Assembly: GCA_002316595.1 (NCBI GenBank)
Contig: DCDV01000004.1
Coordinates: 198,491 to 233,378, forward strand
Source of the DNA: Mageeibacillus sp. UBA1046
GTDB lineage: Bacteria > Bacillota > Clostridia > Saccharofermentanales > DTU023
Reading direction: 5' to 3'
DNA: 34,888 nt
This document shows, piece by piece, positions 1 through 8,571 of the stretch; position 1 is the stretch's first letter; each line of letters begins with the position of its first letter. The notes beneath the pieces are model-generated. The model did not search any database, was not told the DNA's origin, and saw only the letters and a list, made by a program, of their open reading frames with translations. A program made the translations under genes and the position numbers.

Positions 1-75
1 AAAAGCAGCTTTTGTCACTCATGGGAGAATCCTGACAAAGATAATCTCAGCCGGGTGAAACAGACAGGAAAATGA
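1..75 (+). CDS. possible 3' end of an upstream gene (partial)
   Basis: The first 24 codons of frame 1 are open from the window edge to a TGA at 73-75, which overlaps the ATG of the next gene as ATGA. That overlap is typical of translationally coupled genes in an operon. The visible peptide is hydrophilic and too short to identify. ECF S-component genes often lie next to an ECF ATPase or T component, so one of these is a reasonable guess, but nothing in these residues proves it. A second frame is also open until a TGA at 56-58, so the reading frame itself is uncertain. Confidence 0.3.
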   Translation, partial: KSSFCHSWENPDKDNLSRVKQTGK

Positions 76-803
76 CTAAGAGAGAAAATGAAAAAATTAA
101 TAGCGGTTTATTGAGCAGGCATCTGCCGGCTATATTCTCCTTGCTCTTTTTGCCTGTCGTCCTTTTGCTGCTCGCTTATTTCGAGGTAGAACAGACAGCC
201 CTTTTATCCCTGGCGGCAGTGATTTTATCTATATTGCCCTTCTTCGTCAGCTTTGAAAGGCAAGGACTTAAGATCCGCAATCTGCTTCCTATAGTTGTTA
301 TGGCGACTTTGGCCACAGCGGGACGGATAATCTTCGCCGCCGCACCCAACTTCAAGCCGGTTCTGGCCATAATTATTATCACGGCCATTACCTTTGGCCC
401 CGAGAGCGGGTTTATGACCGGAGCTTTAACTGCTCTGGCTTCAAACATCTTCTTTGGCCAGGGTCCCTGGACTCCATGGCAGATGTACGCTTTTGGACTT
501 TTAGGATATATTGCCGGAGTGCTGCAAGAGCGCGGAGCTTTTAAGCGCCCTGTCTTTGTATATATCTACGGCGTCATAGCTGCCATTATATATGGCATCA
601 TTCTTGACACCTGGCATGTCATCAGCTTCCTGCGTCCGGTTACCTGGGAAGGCGCACTCATTATCTACAGTCAGGGTTTTATCTTCAGTGTAATCCTGGC
701 AGTGTCGACAGTAGTATTTCTCCTGCCCATCCACCTGCCCTGGACCAGACAGCTCAACCGCATCAGGGAAAAATTCGGTTTGACTGCAAGTACTGACTTT
801 TAA
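72..803 (+). CDS. ECF transporter S component (substrate-binding membrane subunit)
   Basis: A 243-residue, very hydrophobic protein with about six to seven predicted membrane segments (roughly residues 16-37, 41-60, 70-90, 95-125, 135-150, 160-180, 205-225). The motif FFGQGPWTPWQM at 127-138, in a loop between membrane helices, is a signature I recognise from energy-coupling-factor S components of the vitamin/cofactor type (the CbrT-like group). S components bind a vitamin or cofactor and associate with an EcfA/EcfA'/EcfT module to import it using ATP. The ligand cannot be told from sequence; cobalamin-type or another cofactor are candidates. The ATG overlaps the stop of a possible upstream frame. 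AGGA lies only about 3 bases before the ATG, so translation may depend on coupling. No ECF ATPase or T gene is visible downstream; the next gene is convergent. Confidence 0.8.
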   Translation: MTKRENEKINSGLLSRHLPAIFSLLFLPVVLLLLAYFEVEQTALLSLAAVILSILPFFVSFERQGLKIRNLLPIVVMATLATAGRIIFAAAPNFKPVLAIIIITAITFGPESGFMTGALTALASNIFFGQGPWTPWQMYAFGLLGYIAGVLQERGAFKRPVFVYIYGVIAAIIYGIILDTWHVISFLRPVTWEGALIIYSQGFIFSVILAVSTVVFLLPIHLPWTRQLNRIREKFGLTASTDF

Positions 804-839
804 GTTCCCGCAGAACTTTGTTGTCTAATAGAATAATAC

Positions 840-867
840 GATAGGAAATTCCCGGATATGTCCTATC
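840..867. terminator. weak hairpin between convergent genes
   Basis: GATAGGA at 840-846 pairs with TCCTATC at 861-867, leaving a 14-base loop. It lies in the 161-bp gap between the convergent ECF S gene and the MsmK-type ATPase gene. Neither strand shows a strong T tract after it, so it is at best a weak terminator. Confidence 0.25.
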
Positions 868-964
868 AGGTAAATATGTCCTTTATCTTACTTTAAACAA
901 ATTCTGCTGGAGTGACTGCCGGTTCTGCCTTATAAGACACCCCACATTGATTATCATTCGGCGC

Positions 965-2065
965 TTAATACCGGATCACGTCCTCAGTCTCAGGGTCGAA
1001 CATGTGGATCTTGCCCGGTTTGGGCATAACTGTGACGATATCTCCGGTTTTTATTTTGGCTGTCGCATCAGTTATAACAGTATGAATATCTCCTTGTACT
1101 TTTATATGGACGTTGACTTCACTTCCCAGCAATTCAATTACAAACACTTCAGCTTTCAAGCCTTCTCCATCGGTGAAGATCAAATGTTCCGGCCTGACGC
1201 CGAATATTATTTCCTTTTTCAGATAAGGAGCAACACTATCCTTGTCAGAAATCTCAATCGGATATCTGAAGGTCCCGAAATCATCATTTCCGACCATCAG
1301 GTGATACTCACCCATTTCCTCTACTAATTCGCCCTTGTAAAAGTTCATCTGAGGCGAACCGATAAAGCCGGCCACAAACAAGTTATCCGGCTTATTATAG
1401 ATATCCTCCGGGGTGGCAACCTGCTTTATTCTGCCCAGATCCATGACGCAGATCCTGCTGCCCATAGTCATGGCCTCAGTCTGGTCATGAGTGACATAGA
1501 CAAAGGTTGTCTTCAATGATTCGTGGAGCTTGATCAATTCGGCCCGCATCTGCACTCTCAGCTTGGCGTCCAGGTTGGAGAGAGGTTCATCCATAAGAAA
1601 GACTTGAGGATGCCTGACAATGGCTCTGCCCAGTGCAACTCTCTGTCTCTGACCACCGGATAAAGCCTTCGGCTTTTTTGTCAGCTGTTCAGTAATGTCC
1701 AGGATCTCTGCGGCTTCATCAATACGGACTTTGATATCTTCTTTATCCAATTTCTGCAGTTTGAGGCCAAAAGCCATATTGTCATAGACAGTCATATGCG
1801 GATAGAGGGCATAATTTTGAAATACCATGGCTATATTTCTATCGCGGGGATCAACTTTGTTCATCAATTTGTCGCCGATATAAAGCTCGCCCCCCGATAT
1901 CTCTTCCAGGCCGGCAATCATTCTCAGTGTAGTGGTCTTGCCGCAGCCGGAAGGCCCGACCAGCACCATAAATTCTCCATCTTCGATTTCTAAATTTATG
2001 GATTTTACCGCCTCGAAGTTATTGTCGTAAATCTTCGTCAAGTTTTTCAAAGTAATTCCTGCCAT
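965..2065 (-). CDS. sugar ABC transporter ATP-binding protein, MsmK/UgpC/MalK type
   Basis: A 366-residue ABC ATPase with every canonical element: Walker A GPSGCGKTT (37-45), Q-loop VFQNYALYPH (81-90), signature LSGGQRQRVALGRA (135-148), Walker B VFLMDEP (155-161) and switch His193 in YVTHDQTEAM. The C-terminal third (from about 235) is the MalK-type regulatory/OB (TOBE) extension, including FGVRPEHL. It energises import by the two permeases of this operon, working on the cytoplasmic face. The start chosen is the ATG at 2065: GGAGG sits 7 bases before it and the upstream stop is 2 bases away, while a longer TTG-start reading would overlap the preceding gene. It is the last gene of the operon. 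MsmK-type ATPases often serve several sugar importers, so it may not be dedicated to this one. Confidence 0.95.
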   Translation of the reverse strand: MAGITLKNLTKIYDNNFEAVKSINLEIEDGEFMVLVGPSGCGKTTTLRMIAGLEEISGGELYIGDKLMNKVDPRDRNIAMVFQNYALYPHMTVYDNMAFGLKLQKLDKEDIKVRIDEAAEILDITEQLTKKPKALSGGQRQRVALGRAIVRHPQVFLMDEPLSNLDAKLRVQMRAELIKLHESLKTTFVYVTHDQTEAMTMGSRICVMDLGRIKQVATPEDIYNKPDNLFVAGFIGSPQMNFYKGELVEEMGEYHLMVGNDDFGTFRYPIEISDKDSVAPYLKKEIIFGVRPEHLIFTDGEGLKAEVFVIELLGSEVNVHIKVQGDIHTVITDATAKIKTGDIVTVMPKPGKIHMFDPETEDVIRY

Positions 2066-2067
2066 GA

Positions 2068-4875
2068 TTAAACCTCCAACCAATCTAGTAGATATGAAGA
2101 AGCATCTTTAATTGTAGCAAATACAGCATCCGCTTCAGCCAAGTCATCCGTACCGATACTAACCGCAGTCATCCCCGCGGCATTAATGCTTTCAATTCCT
2201 GCTTGAGCGTCTTCAACGCCTATACAGTCTGACGGCGGCATCGCCAGCATTTCCGCTGCTTTCAGGAAAGGATCCGGATATGGTTTACCGCGTTCTGTCT
2301 CATCCGGATGGTAAATATAATCGAAGTAATCCCTGATTCCCAGACTGTCGATTAACTGTCCGGCGTTTTTGCTCGCAGACACCAGTCCAATTTTGGCGCC
2401 CTTCTCCTTTAAAGCTTCCAAAAGCTCAAGCGCTCCTGGATATAAATTTGCAGGGGTGAAGGCGCTTATGGATTCAATATAGTAGTTATTCTTGCGGTTT
2501 GCCAATTCCAGCTTTTCTTCCTCAGAGTACTCAAGCCCGAAATGATCGAGGATTTCCTGCAGTGCCGCCAGCCGGGAAATCCCGCGCAGTCGGTCGCGGA
2601 ATTCCTCCGGCAGATCATATCCCAGCTCTTTGCTCAGTCGCTTCCAGCCTTGATAATGATTATTCGCAGTCCCGGTCAACACCCCGTCGAGATCAAACAA
2701 TACTGCCTTTTGCCCGACAATAATGTTTTCTCCTCGCAGGACAAGCTCCACAGGCGGCCCGGATATCCGCTTAATATCCACATCTTGCCCTGCAAGGAGA
2801 ATTTCCAGAACCGAATCGTACCAGGTAAATCTGTATCTTATCCTCCCCAGCTGTCTGGGTACAAACGGATCGATATGAAGTCCGAATTCATTTACCCTGA
2901 TGCCGCCAAAACCGCTTAACACAGACAGCAGAGTTCCGCCGATATTGGCCATATGAAGTCCGTTCGCCGTATTGTTGTTGCGGTCTTTAATATCGATATG
3001 AACACTTTCAATAAAGTATTTGTAAGCAAGAGTCTCGTTTCGCAGGCGGCAGGACAAGAGAACTGTTGCCGAAGGAGAGAGCGAGGAATCGTGAGTATTG
3101 ATTTTCTCGTAATAATAGAAGGTGCGCCTCATCACCTCCTCATCCACATCCGGCACCAGATAAAAGGCCAGAGCGGTATCGGCCTGCTTCAGGATCTGAT
3201 ACCTGTAGATAGTGAGTGGATGATAATGTAGCAATAGCGGTCTCTTATCGTTTTCCTCCGGCCAGAGGGACTTGCTGAGGAAACTGGAGTCCTGACCTAA
3301 TATCCCCTTCTCCTCATCATAGACATAGACCATTTCCCGGGCGGCTTTGCTCATATTATCCAGCTCATAATCCTTTATCTGGAGTATCTCAATAAGGCGC
3401 AGCCAGTCGCTGGGCCGCTCATCTTCAAGTATTTTCAACAATTTAACGGCCCACTCAAGGTTGTGTTGAGCCATCTTGTTGGTATAGTAGTTGTCCGAAA
3501 CCATAGTTGTGTATTCATCAGGTCCCGTTACGCAATGAATATGGAAGCCGTCGCTTTGGAAAGAACCTATCTCTATGGCCGTTCTGGCCGTCTCAAATAC
3601 CACTTCCATGCCATAATCGGCCAGAAAATCCAGATCCTTGGTTGCCAGCCAGTATTGGATGAATGAATACGCTATGTCGAAGTTAATATGGTACTGGGCG
3701 GTGCCGGCGGGGAAATAACCTGATGACTCAGTCCCGGATATTGTCCGCCAGGGAAAGCAGGCCCCATGTTTATGACCGAGTTCAATCGCTCTGAATCTGG
3801 CCGCAGGCAAAGTATTGTATCTGAAGAGCAGCAAATTCCGGGCCCGCTCTCTTGCCCACAAGAGCAGGACAGGAAACATAAAGATCTCCGTATCCCAGAA
3901 GTAATGACCTTCATAACCCTCTCCGGAAAGACCCTTAGCTGCGATATTGCCATGCACATCCTGAGTCGTAGCCTGCAGCAGATGAAATTTATTGAACTGC
4001 ATGGCAGCAGTTAATTCTTCATTATCCGGGAATTCTATGAAAGACCTTTGATTGGGGCTGTGCAAAAACTCTCTTTGTTTTTTGTATAATTCCTTTTTGG
4101 GAATGAATTCACTTTCATTATTGCGGATACTGTCATGGCATTTTACCAGCCGTTCCAGCTTAAGGAAGCCAGTGGAAGTATAGGCGATCTTCATAGATTC
4201 ATCGTCAGTGACCGACGTGGAGTTAAATTCGCCTTCATCAATAAAATCCAAAGTAACCTGGATTTTTGTTTTCAGCGTCTCCATGACGATTTGTCCCTGA
4301 CCTGATTCATACCGGGCTTTAATAACCTCAGCCAGAGTGTAATCGTGATAAGCCAGACGAGGATCTTCCTTGCTGGAGACATTGGTAAACTCGAAGTCTA
4401 TATTGTTTCTGACTTCGATTTTCCCGCCATATGTGATATTTAAGGTCCAGACCCGCAGCTCTTTGTGCGGGAAGGACAGCAGCTCCTCAAAGCTGATTTT
4501 GGCCGCCTTGCCTTCTGTGGTCAGATATTTGTAGCTTCTCCTGGAAAGGCCAGCTTCATAGTCCAGCTCCCTGACGAAATCTTCAATGCTGCCTTCAATA
4601 ACAACTTCTTCCTCATCCAGAAAGATCGTGACAGCGAAAAGATCCACCAGATTAGGCATGCGGTCAGAATTCAGGGGAAAGCCCCAGGCCCATTCAGCGT
4701 GTATCATGGGAATGCGCTCATAGACGCCGTTGATATAATTACCACGCACTGAATTTGGGTAGGTGAACTCCTCTAAATACCCTCTGGTGCCGATATAGCC
4801 ATTGCCAAGAGACATTAAACTCTCCAGCAGCGGTAATCTCTCAATATTCAGATCCTTGTCTCTAAACGTCTTCAA
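2068..4875 (-). CDS. GH65 disaccharide phosphorylase fused to beta-phosphoglucomutase
   Basis: A 935-residue two-domain enzyme. Residues 1 to about 718 form a glycoside hydrolase family 65 phosphorylase (maltose/trehalose/kojibiose/nigerose phosphorylase group): GHYFWDTEIFMFP (323-335), the general-acid motif VTGPDEY (Glu454) and the phosphate-site motif KQAD (563-566). Residues 722-935 are a HAD-family beta-phosphoglucomutase: FDLDGVLTGTA with nucleophile Asp728 and acid/base Asp730, SASKN, GKPYPDPF and GVEDAQAGI. From family knowledge, phosphorolysis releases beta-glucose 1-phosphate and the fused domain turns it into glucose 6-phosphate, so one cytoplasmic polypeptide would feed glycolysis. 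The exact disaccharide cannot be read from sequence. The start is a TTG with AAAGGA about 8 bases upstream, 4 bases after the stop of the preceding permease. Beta-PGMs I know usually have Asp where this protein has Gly732-734 region LTGTA. Confidence 0.92.
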   Translation of the reverse strand: MKTFRDKDLNIERLPLLESLMSLGNGYIGTRGYLEEFTYPNSVRGNYINGVYERIPMIHAEWAWGFPLNSDRMPNLVDLFAVTIFLDEEEVVIEGSIEDFVRELDYEAGLSRRSYKYLTTEGKAAKISFEELLSFPHKELRVWTLNITYGGKIEVRNNIDFEFTNVSSKEDPRLAYHDYTLAEVIKARYESGQGQIVMETLKTKIQVTLDFIDEGEFNSTSVTDDESMKIAYTSTGFLKLERLVKCHDSIRNNESEFIPKKELYKKQREFLHSPNQRSFIEFPDNEELTAAMQFNKFHLLQATTQDVHGNIAAKGLSGEGYEGHYFWDTEIFMFPVLLLWARERARNLLLFRYNTLPAARFRAIELGHKHGACFPWRTISGTESSGYFPAGTAQYHINFDIAYSFIQYWLATKDLDFLADYGMEVVFETARTAIEIGSFQSDGFHIHCVTGPDEYTTMVSDNYYTNKMAQHNLEWAVKLLKILEDERPSDWLRLIEILQIKDYELDNMSKAAREMVYVYDEEKGILGQDSSFLSKSLWPEENDKRPLLLHYHPLTIYRYQILKQADTALAFYLVPDVDEEVMRRTFYYYEKINTHDSSLSPSATVLLSCRLRNETLAYKYFIESVHIDIKDRNNNTANGLHMANIGGTLLSVLSGFGGIRVNEFGLHIDPFVPRQLGRIRYRFTWYDSVLEILLAGQDVDIKRISGPPVELVLRGENIIVGQKAVLFDLDGVLTGTANNHYQGWKRLSKELGYDLPEEFRDRLRGISRLAALQEILDHFGLEYSEEEKLELANRKNNYYIESISAFTPANLYPGALELLEALKEKGAKIGLVSASKNAGQLIDSLGIRDYFDYIYHPDETERGKPYPDPFLKAAEMLAMPPSDCIGVEDAQAGIESINAAGMTAVSIGTDDLAEADAVFATIKDASSYLLDWLEV

Positions 4876-4879
4876 TGCT

Positions 4880-5704
4880 TCAATCCTTTAATGCGCCGGA
4901 AGTAAGTCCGGATACTATCTGCCTTTGGAAGAGAATGACGATAATCAAAGTAGGAATGGTCACTATGATAGTCGCCGCAGTCACCTGCCCCCAGAAAATC
5001 TCAAACTGTCCTCGCAAAAAGGAGATGTTTACGGTTGCTGTCCTCCAGGCCTCGTTGGTATTCAAGGTCAGAGACAGCAGGAACTCATTCCAGGCTCCGA
5101 TGAAAACAATAATAGCCGCCGTGAAGATACCCGGTGCTGCCAGAGGCAAGACAATCTTGAAGAAAGTGTTGATTTTGGAAGAACCGTCCATTGTGGCCGA
5201 TTCCTCCATTTCTTTGGGAATCTGGGCGAAATGGGTAATCAGGATAAAGGTTGCTACAGGTAAAGTTATATTTGAATACGGCAAAGAGATGTAATAGCTG
5301 TTAGTCCAGCCCAATTGGACAAATATTCTGTAGATCGGACCTATTACTATCATTTGCGGGAACATCGAGACGGCCAGGACTACCACCATTAAGAGCTTTT
5401 TGAATTTGAAATCAAGTCTGGCAATAGCATACGCTCCCAAAGAAGCTATAAAAGTGACGTAAAGAGTAGTGATGCCGGAAATAATAAAAGAATTCTTCAG
5501 AGAATTCAGAATCGGAGTTTGAAACACCAGTCTGTAATTTTCCAGCGTGAAAGTCGCTTTACTGAGGTCAAGCGCATTGCGGCCCCAGATCTCAGACTCC
5601 GGCCGTAAGGAAGTTATCGCCACCCAGATGAATGGAAATAGAATAATAAATAGATACAGGATAATCACTATCTTAAATAACGTTGATGTTTTTACTCTAT
5701 TCAT
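4880..5704 (-). CDS. sugar ABC transporter permease, MalG-like
   Basis: A 274-residue inner-membrane permease with about six transmembrane helices. The cytoplasmic EAA loop that docks onto the ATPase lies at about 165-192 (EMEESATMDGSSKINTFFKI followed by VLPLAAPG). The N-terminus, ending in SLRPESEIW, is typical of MalG-type carbohydrate permeases (CUT1 family). It forms the translocation pore with the neighbouring 417-residue permease. The ATG follows a GGGGGAG ribosome site and starts 8 bases after the stop of that permease. Its stop is 4 bases from the TTG of the phosphorylase, whose Shine-Dalgarno sequence lies inside the end of this gene, so the two are probably translationally coupled. 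Confidence 0.93.
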   Translation of the reverse strand: MNRVKTSTLFKIVIILYLFIILFPFIWVAITSLRPESEIWGRNALDLSKATFTLENYRLVFQTPILNSLKNSFIISGITTLYVTFIASLGAYAIARLDFKFKKLLMVVVLAVSMFPQMIVIGPIYRIFVQLGWTNSYYISLPYSNITLPVATFILITHFAQIPKEMEESATMDGSSKINTFFKIVLPLAAPGIFTAAIIVFIGAWNEFLLSLTLNTNEAWRTATVNISFLRGQFEIFWGQVTAATIIVTIPTLIIVILFQRQIVSGLTSGALKD

Positions 5705-5712
5705 GACTCCCC

Positions 5713-6966
5713 CTATACATTCTTACCCAGTACATCTACATCGAGAGCTTTGATGTAGGCAAAAGTAATTAATCCTACTACTATAGCCATAACTAAGACA
5801 ATGGCTGAGCCATAACCGAATCTGGTCTGGGAGAACATGACCCTGTAGGCATAAAGGGATATTGACTCTGTAGTTCCTCCAGGTCCGCCTCCGGTCAGAA
5901 CAAGGATCAAATCAAGTATTCTGAAGGCGTCCAGTGTCCGGAACAGGAGAGCCACGAAAATTGAAGGCTTTAATAGCGGCAGAGTAATGTGTCTGAATTG
6001 CTGCCACCTGGTGGCTCCGTCCAGAGAAGATGACTCATAAAGGGCGTTAGGTATGGTCTGCAGTCCTCCCAGCAGAAGCAAGGCCATATACGGCGTTGTC
6101 TTCCAGACATCCGCGATAATAATGCCCATAAGAGCATTTCCGGAAGAGTTAAGCATGGCCGCCGGTGATTGGATCAGACCTATATAAGAAAATACATGGG
6201 AGATAATCCCGCTGGAGCCATTATAGAGATAAGACCAGATCAAAGCGGCAACTGCTGTCGGGATTGCCCAGGGAATCAGGGACATCGTTCTGATCAGTCC
6301 GCGACCTTTGAAGGCCTGATTCATTATAATAGCCAGAGTCAGACCCAGCACCAATTCCAGAAAAACAGAGATAACTGTGAAGATCAAAGTAAAGAGCAAA
6401 GTGGAATGCACTCTGCGGTCCTGAACAACACGGCTGAAATTATCCGCACCGGAGAAGTTCGGCTCAATAATCGCCGTATCAAACTCTCCTGCGACAGCCA
6501 TAGTATCCACAGGTGAGTAAAATTCATCATCCATAGCGTACAGTTCTTCCAGCTGAATAATGATGGCGTCATGCCTGGCAGCCAGATCGAGCTGTTCGGC
6601 TTCGCTGACCTCGACAATAGCCCTTAAGTCACTGGCAGCAAGCTCATCATGCATATAATTCTCAAGCTCGGTCAAAGACGCTTGTATTTCGTTTATCTTA
6701 GAAATTGTCGCTTCATTTTTCGTATATCCTAAATCAAAACCAAGATACATCTGCAGATAATCTACATTTTCCTGGTTTAGAGCAAGATTGACCTGCGGAC
6801 TCAAGTATGTATCATTCTTTGAGCGGTCGTTTAGCTGCATATCGAAGAACGAATATTGCAGCGTGAAAATGATGGGCAGAATTGAGAACAGCACTATGAT
6901 TAAAACAAGGGGAAAGGTAAGTATATAGCCTGATTGACGGTCAATCCATCTGGATAATTTACTCAT
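5713..6966 (-). CDS. sugar ABC transporter permease, MalF-like, with large extracytoplasmic insert
   Basis: A 417-residue permease, clearly longer than the roughly 290-310 residues usual for Gram-positive CUT1 permeases. TM1 (about 15-38) ends in the family pattern PIIFTLQYSFFDM. The next conserved block (PNFSGADNFSRVV, 169-181) comes only after an insert of about 120 residues (48-168) that is charged and helix-prone (for example INEIQASLTELENYMHDEL) and should lie outside the membrane. The remaining five helices and the EAA loop (ALYESSSLDGATRWQQFRHI, 309-328) are normal. E. coli MalF also carries a large periplasmic P2 loop after an early TM segment, so this may be an analogous binding-protein docking domain; I infer that only from position. 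The start ATG has GAGG 6 bases upstream. An attenuator hairpin separates it from the binding-protein gene. Confidence 0.92.
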   Translation of the reverse strand: MSKLSRWIDRQSGYILTFPLVLIIVLFSILPIIFTLQYSFFDMQLNDRSKNDTYLSPQVNLALNQENVDYLQMYLGFDLGYTKNEATISKINEIQASLTELENYMHDELAASDLRAIVEVSEAEQLDLAARHDAIIIQLEELYAMDDEFYSPVDTMAVAGEFDTAIIEPNFSGADNFSRVVQDRRVHSTLLFTLIFTVISVFLELVLGLTLAIIMNQAFKGRGLIRTMSLIPWAIPTAVAALIWSYLYNGSSGIISHVFSYIGLIQSPAAMLNSSGNALMGIIIADVWKTTPYMALLLLGGLQTIPNALYESSSLDGATRWQQFRHITLPLLKPSIFVALLFRTLDAFRILDLILVLTGGGPGGTTESISLYAYRVMFSQTRFGYGSAIVLVMAIVVGLITFAYIKALDVDVLGKNV

Positions 6967-7004
6967 GTGAACCTCTTCTGATTCCCGTTAGTATCTCCAA
7001 AGAC

Positions 7005-7042
7005 AAAAAAATGTTAGCTTTGGCTTAAAGCCAAAGCTAACA
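7005..7042 (-). terminator. intercistronic terminator/attenuator after the binding-protein gene
   Basis: On the minus strand a perfect 13-bp stem (TGTTAGCTTTGGC pairing with GCCAAAGCTAACA, 5-base loop, 7012-7042) is followed directly by seven Ts (7005-7011). This is a textbook intrinsic terminator 14 bases after the stop of the solute-binding protein and before the permease genes. Partial read-through would give much more binding protein than membrane subunits, the usual stoichiometry for such importers. Confidence 0.9.
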
Positions 7043-7056
7043 GTAAGGCTAATTAT

Positions 7057-8373
7057 TTATTCATCCGGAAGTGCTGCTTCAATAGCCGCGACAGCATCTT
7101 CCAGAGTGCTGTTTCCGGACAGATATTGGTGAGTTGCAATCTGAATCTGGTCACTCACTTCTGAGTAATTCGGCACAACCGGTCTGGAAATTGTGTTGGC
7201 CAAAGCGTTTTGGAATCCTGTACTGGAAAGCAGAGCATTGGAGGCCAGTACTTCTTCATCTTCCAGAAGTGCGTCAAATCCTGGCAGATAACTGCCTTCA
7301 ACAGCATTAATCTTCTGTCCTTCCGGCCCTGCTACAAAGGCTATGAATTCTCTGGCGCCTTCTTTGTTAGCAGAATTGGCATTGACTCCCAGGAGCCAGC
7401 CGCCTACAGAACCGCCTTCAGGCAGCGGTGCATACTCAACTTGATCAATCGTAACTTCATATTCTTCGTCAGACTGCAGCATTCCATTTACATAAGGCCA
7501 GTTTCTGGCAAAGACCGTCTCTCCGTTGAGAAGAGCGTTAGCTGTTTCACCCTCGGTATAGTTGAGAATATCCGGCGGGGTTAATCCATTATCAATTGTG
7601 GCCTTCATTGTTTCAAGACCACCGGAAATATCAGTCCAATTGCCGCTGAATTCATTGATGTTAACGGTTAGACCTTCATATTGCATGGCCTGATAAGCAA
7701 AGGCATAGTCTGTGCCGCCTTCACCCTGATAGGACTGACCCATTGCGAGGAGTTCATCCCAGGTATATTCGCCTGATTCAAGCTTCGTCGCGTCTTCTTC
7801 AGATACGATATCTGACCTGTAGTAAATGAATCCCAGGTCAGGGAAATATGGCAGAACATAGTTTCTGCCGGCATATCTTCCGGACGCCATAGAGCCGGCG
7901 TTAAAGTCTGCCGGTGTCCAGCCTTTTTCTGTGAGCAGATCATCGAGAGGCTCGATAAATCCTGCTGCTGCAAATTCACCGGCCCAGACAACGTCCATTG
8001 AGATGACATCATACTCAGAACTTTGTGCTGACAGTGAGTTGAGCAGCTGGTCATGCATTTGGCCGGAGTCATTTGACATGATAGTAGCTTCCGCCTCATA
8101 CATGTCACTTTGTTCGTTAAATGCTGCGATAATGGCATCCAGCGCAGGCGTTGAGTCGGCCTGAACCGCAAAACTTACCTTTGTCTTTTCAGCGGGGGCC
8201 TCTGTTTCATCTGTTTCATCCGGCGCATCGGTCTCGTCCGGAGCGTCTGTCTCTGCCGGGGCTGTAGTCTCTTCCGGTACTGTGGTTCCTTCAGGTTCTT
8301 CGGTAGAACAGGCTCCAAGTACAAGGGCCAAAGACAGCAGAATAGCCAGCATTGTGATCATTCTTTTTCTCAT
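7057..8373 (-). CDS. extracellular sugar-binding lipoprotein (family 1 solute-binding protein)
   Basis: A 438-residue lipoprotein. The signal peptide (MRKRMITMLAILLSLALVLG) ends in a lipobox LGAC with the lipidated Cys22. Residues 23-65 are a low-complexity Thr/Pro/Glu/Asp linker (repeated DAPDETD) that would tether the domain to the membrane surface. The rest fits an SBP_bac_1 carbohydrate-binding protein: VSFAVQADSTPALDAIIAAF, a YDVISMDVVWAGEFAAAG block, LPYFPDLGFIYYRSDI, and ARNWPYVNGML. It delivers oligosaccharide, probably the phosphorylase's disaccharide, to the permease pair. The start has an excellent ribosome site (AAAGGAGGAACAAA before the ATG). First gene of the operon, about 160 bases downstream of the likely transcription start. 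Confidence 0.94.
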   Translation of the reverse strand: MRKRMITMLAILLSLALVLGACSTEEPEGTTVPEETTAPAETDAPDETDAPDETDETEAPAEKTKVSFAVQADSTPALDAIIAAFNEQSDMYEAEATIMSNDSGQMHDQLLNSLSAQSSEYDVISMDVVWAGEFAAAGFIEPLDDLLTEKGWTPADFNAGSMASGRYAGRNYVLPYFPDLGFIYYRSDIVSEEDATKLESGEYTWDELLAMGQSYQGEGGTDYAFAYQAMQYEGLTVNINEFSGNWTDISGGLETMKATIDNGLTPPDILNYTEGETANALLNGETVFARNWPYVNGMLQSDEEYEVTIDQVEYAPLPEGGSVGGWLLGVNANSANKEGAREFIAFVAGPEGQKINAVEGSYLPGFDALLEDEEVLASNALLSSTGFQNALANTISRPVVPNYSEVSDQIQIATHQYLSGNSTLEDAVAAIEAALPDE

Positions 8374-8418
8374 TTTGTTCCTCCTTTAATGTGGTACTGT
8401 AATTCGGTGCTTTGCTGC

Positions 8419-8444
8419 CAATCAAAACACGAATGATTTGATTG
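8419..8444. promoter_or_regulatory. inverted repeat in the 5' leader of the sugar operon
   Basis: CAATCAAA at 8419-8426 and TTTGATTG at 8437-8444 form perfect 8-bp arms around a 10-base centre. The element lies in the transcribed leader, between the promoter and the binding-protein start codon. The spacing would suit a dimeric repressor operator acting as a roadblock, or a leader RNA hairpin. No regulator gene is present in this operon to assign to it. Confidence 0.45.
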
Positions 8445-8542
8445 CCTCCGTTTTTGAATCTAGTTAGTTCAGTACAAAGCACATTGTTAGATAAATTATT
8501 CACTCTTGTATAAAATGCGTATCAATTTACGCTATATACTTT

Positions 8543-8571
8543 AGTATAGAATTGACCCCTTCAACTGTCAA
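8543..8571 (-). promoter_or_regulatory. sigma-A type promoter of the sugar operon
   Basis: On the minus strand: TTGACA (8566-8571), exactly 17 bases, then TATACT (8543-8548). This matches the vegetative consensus at all six -35 positions and five of six -10 positions. The -10 lies inside an inverted repeat (TATACT-AA-AGTATA, 8535-8548), so a regulator binding there would occlude polymerase. Start of transcription is expected near 8535, leaving a leader of about 160 bases. Confidence 0.85.

Noticed and set aside
2499..4752. Several antisense ORFs of 65-125 codons inside the GH65-PGM gene
   Set aside because: They are shadows of a strongly conserved coding frame and have no ribosome sites or family features.
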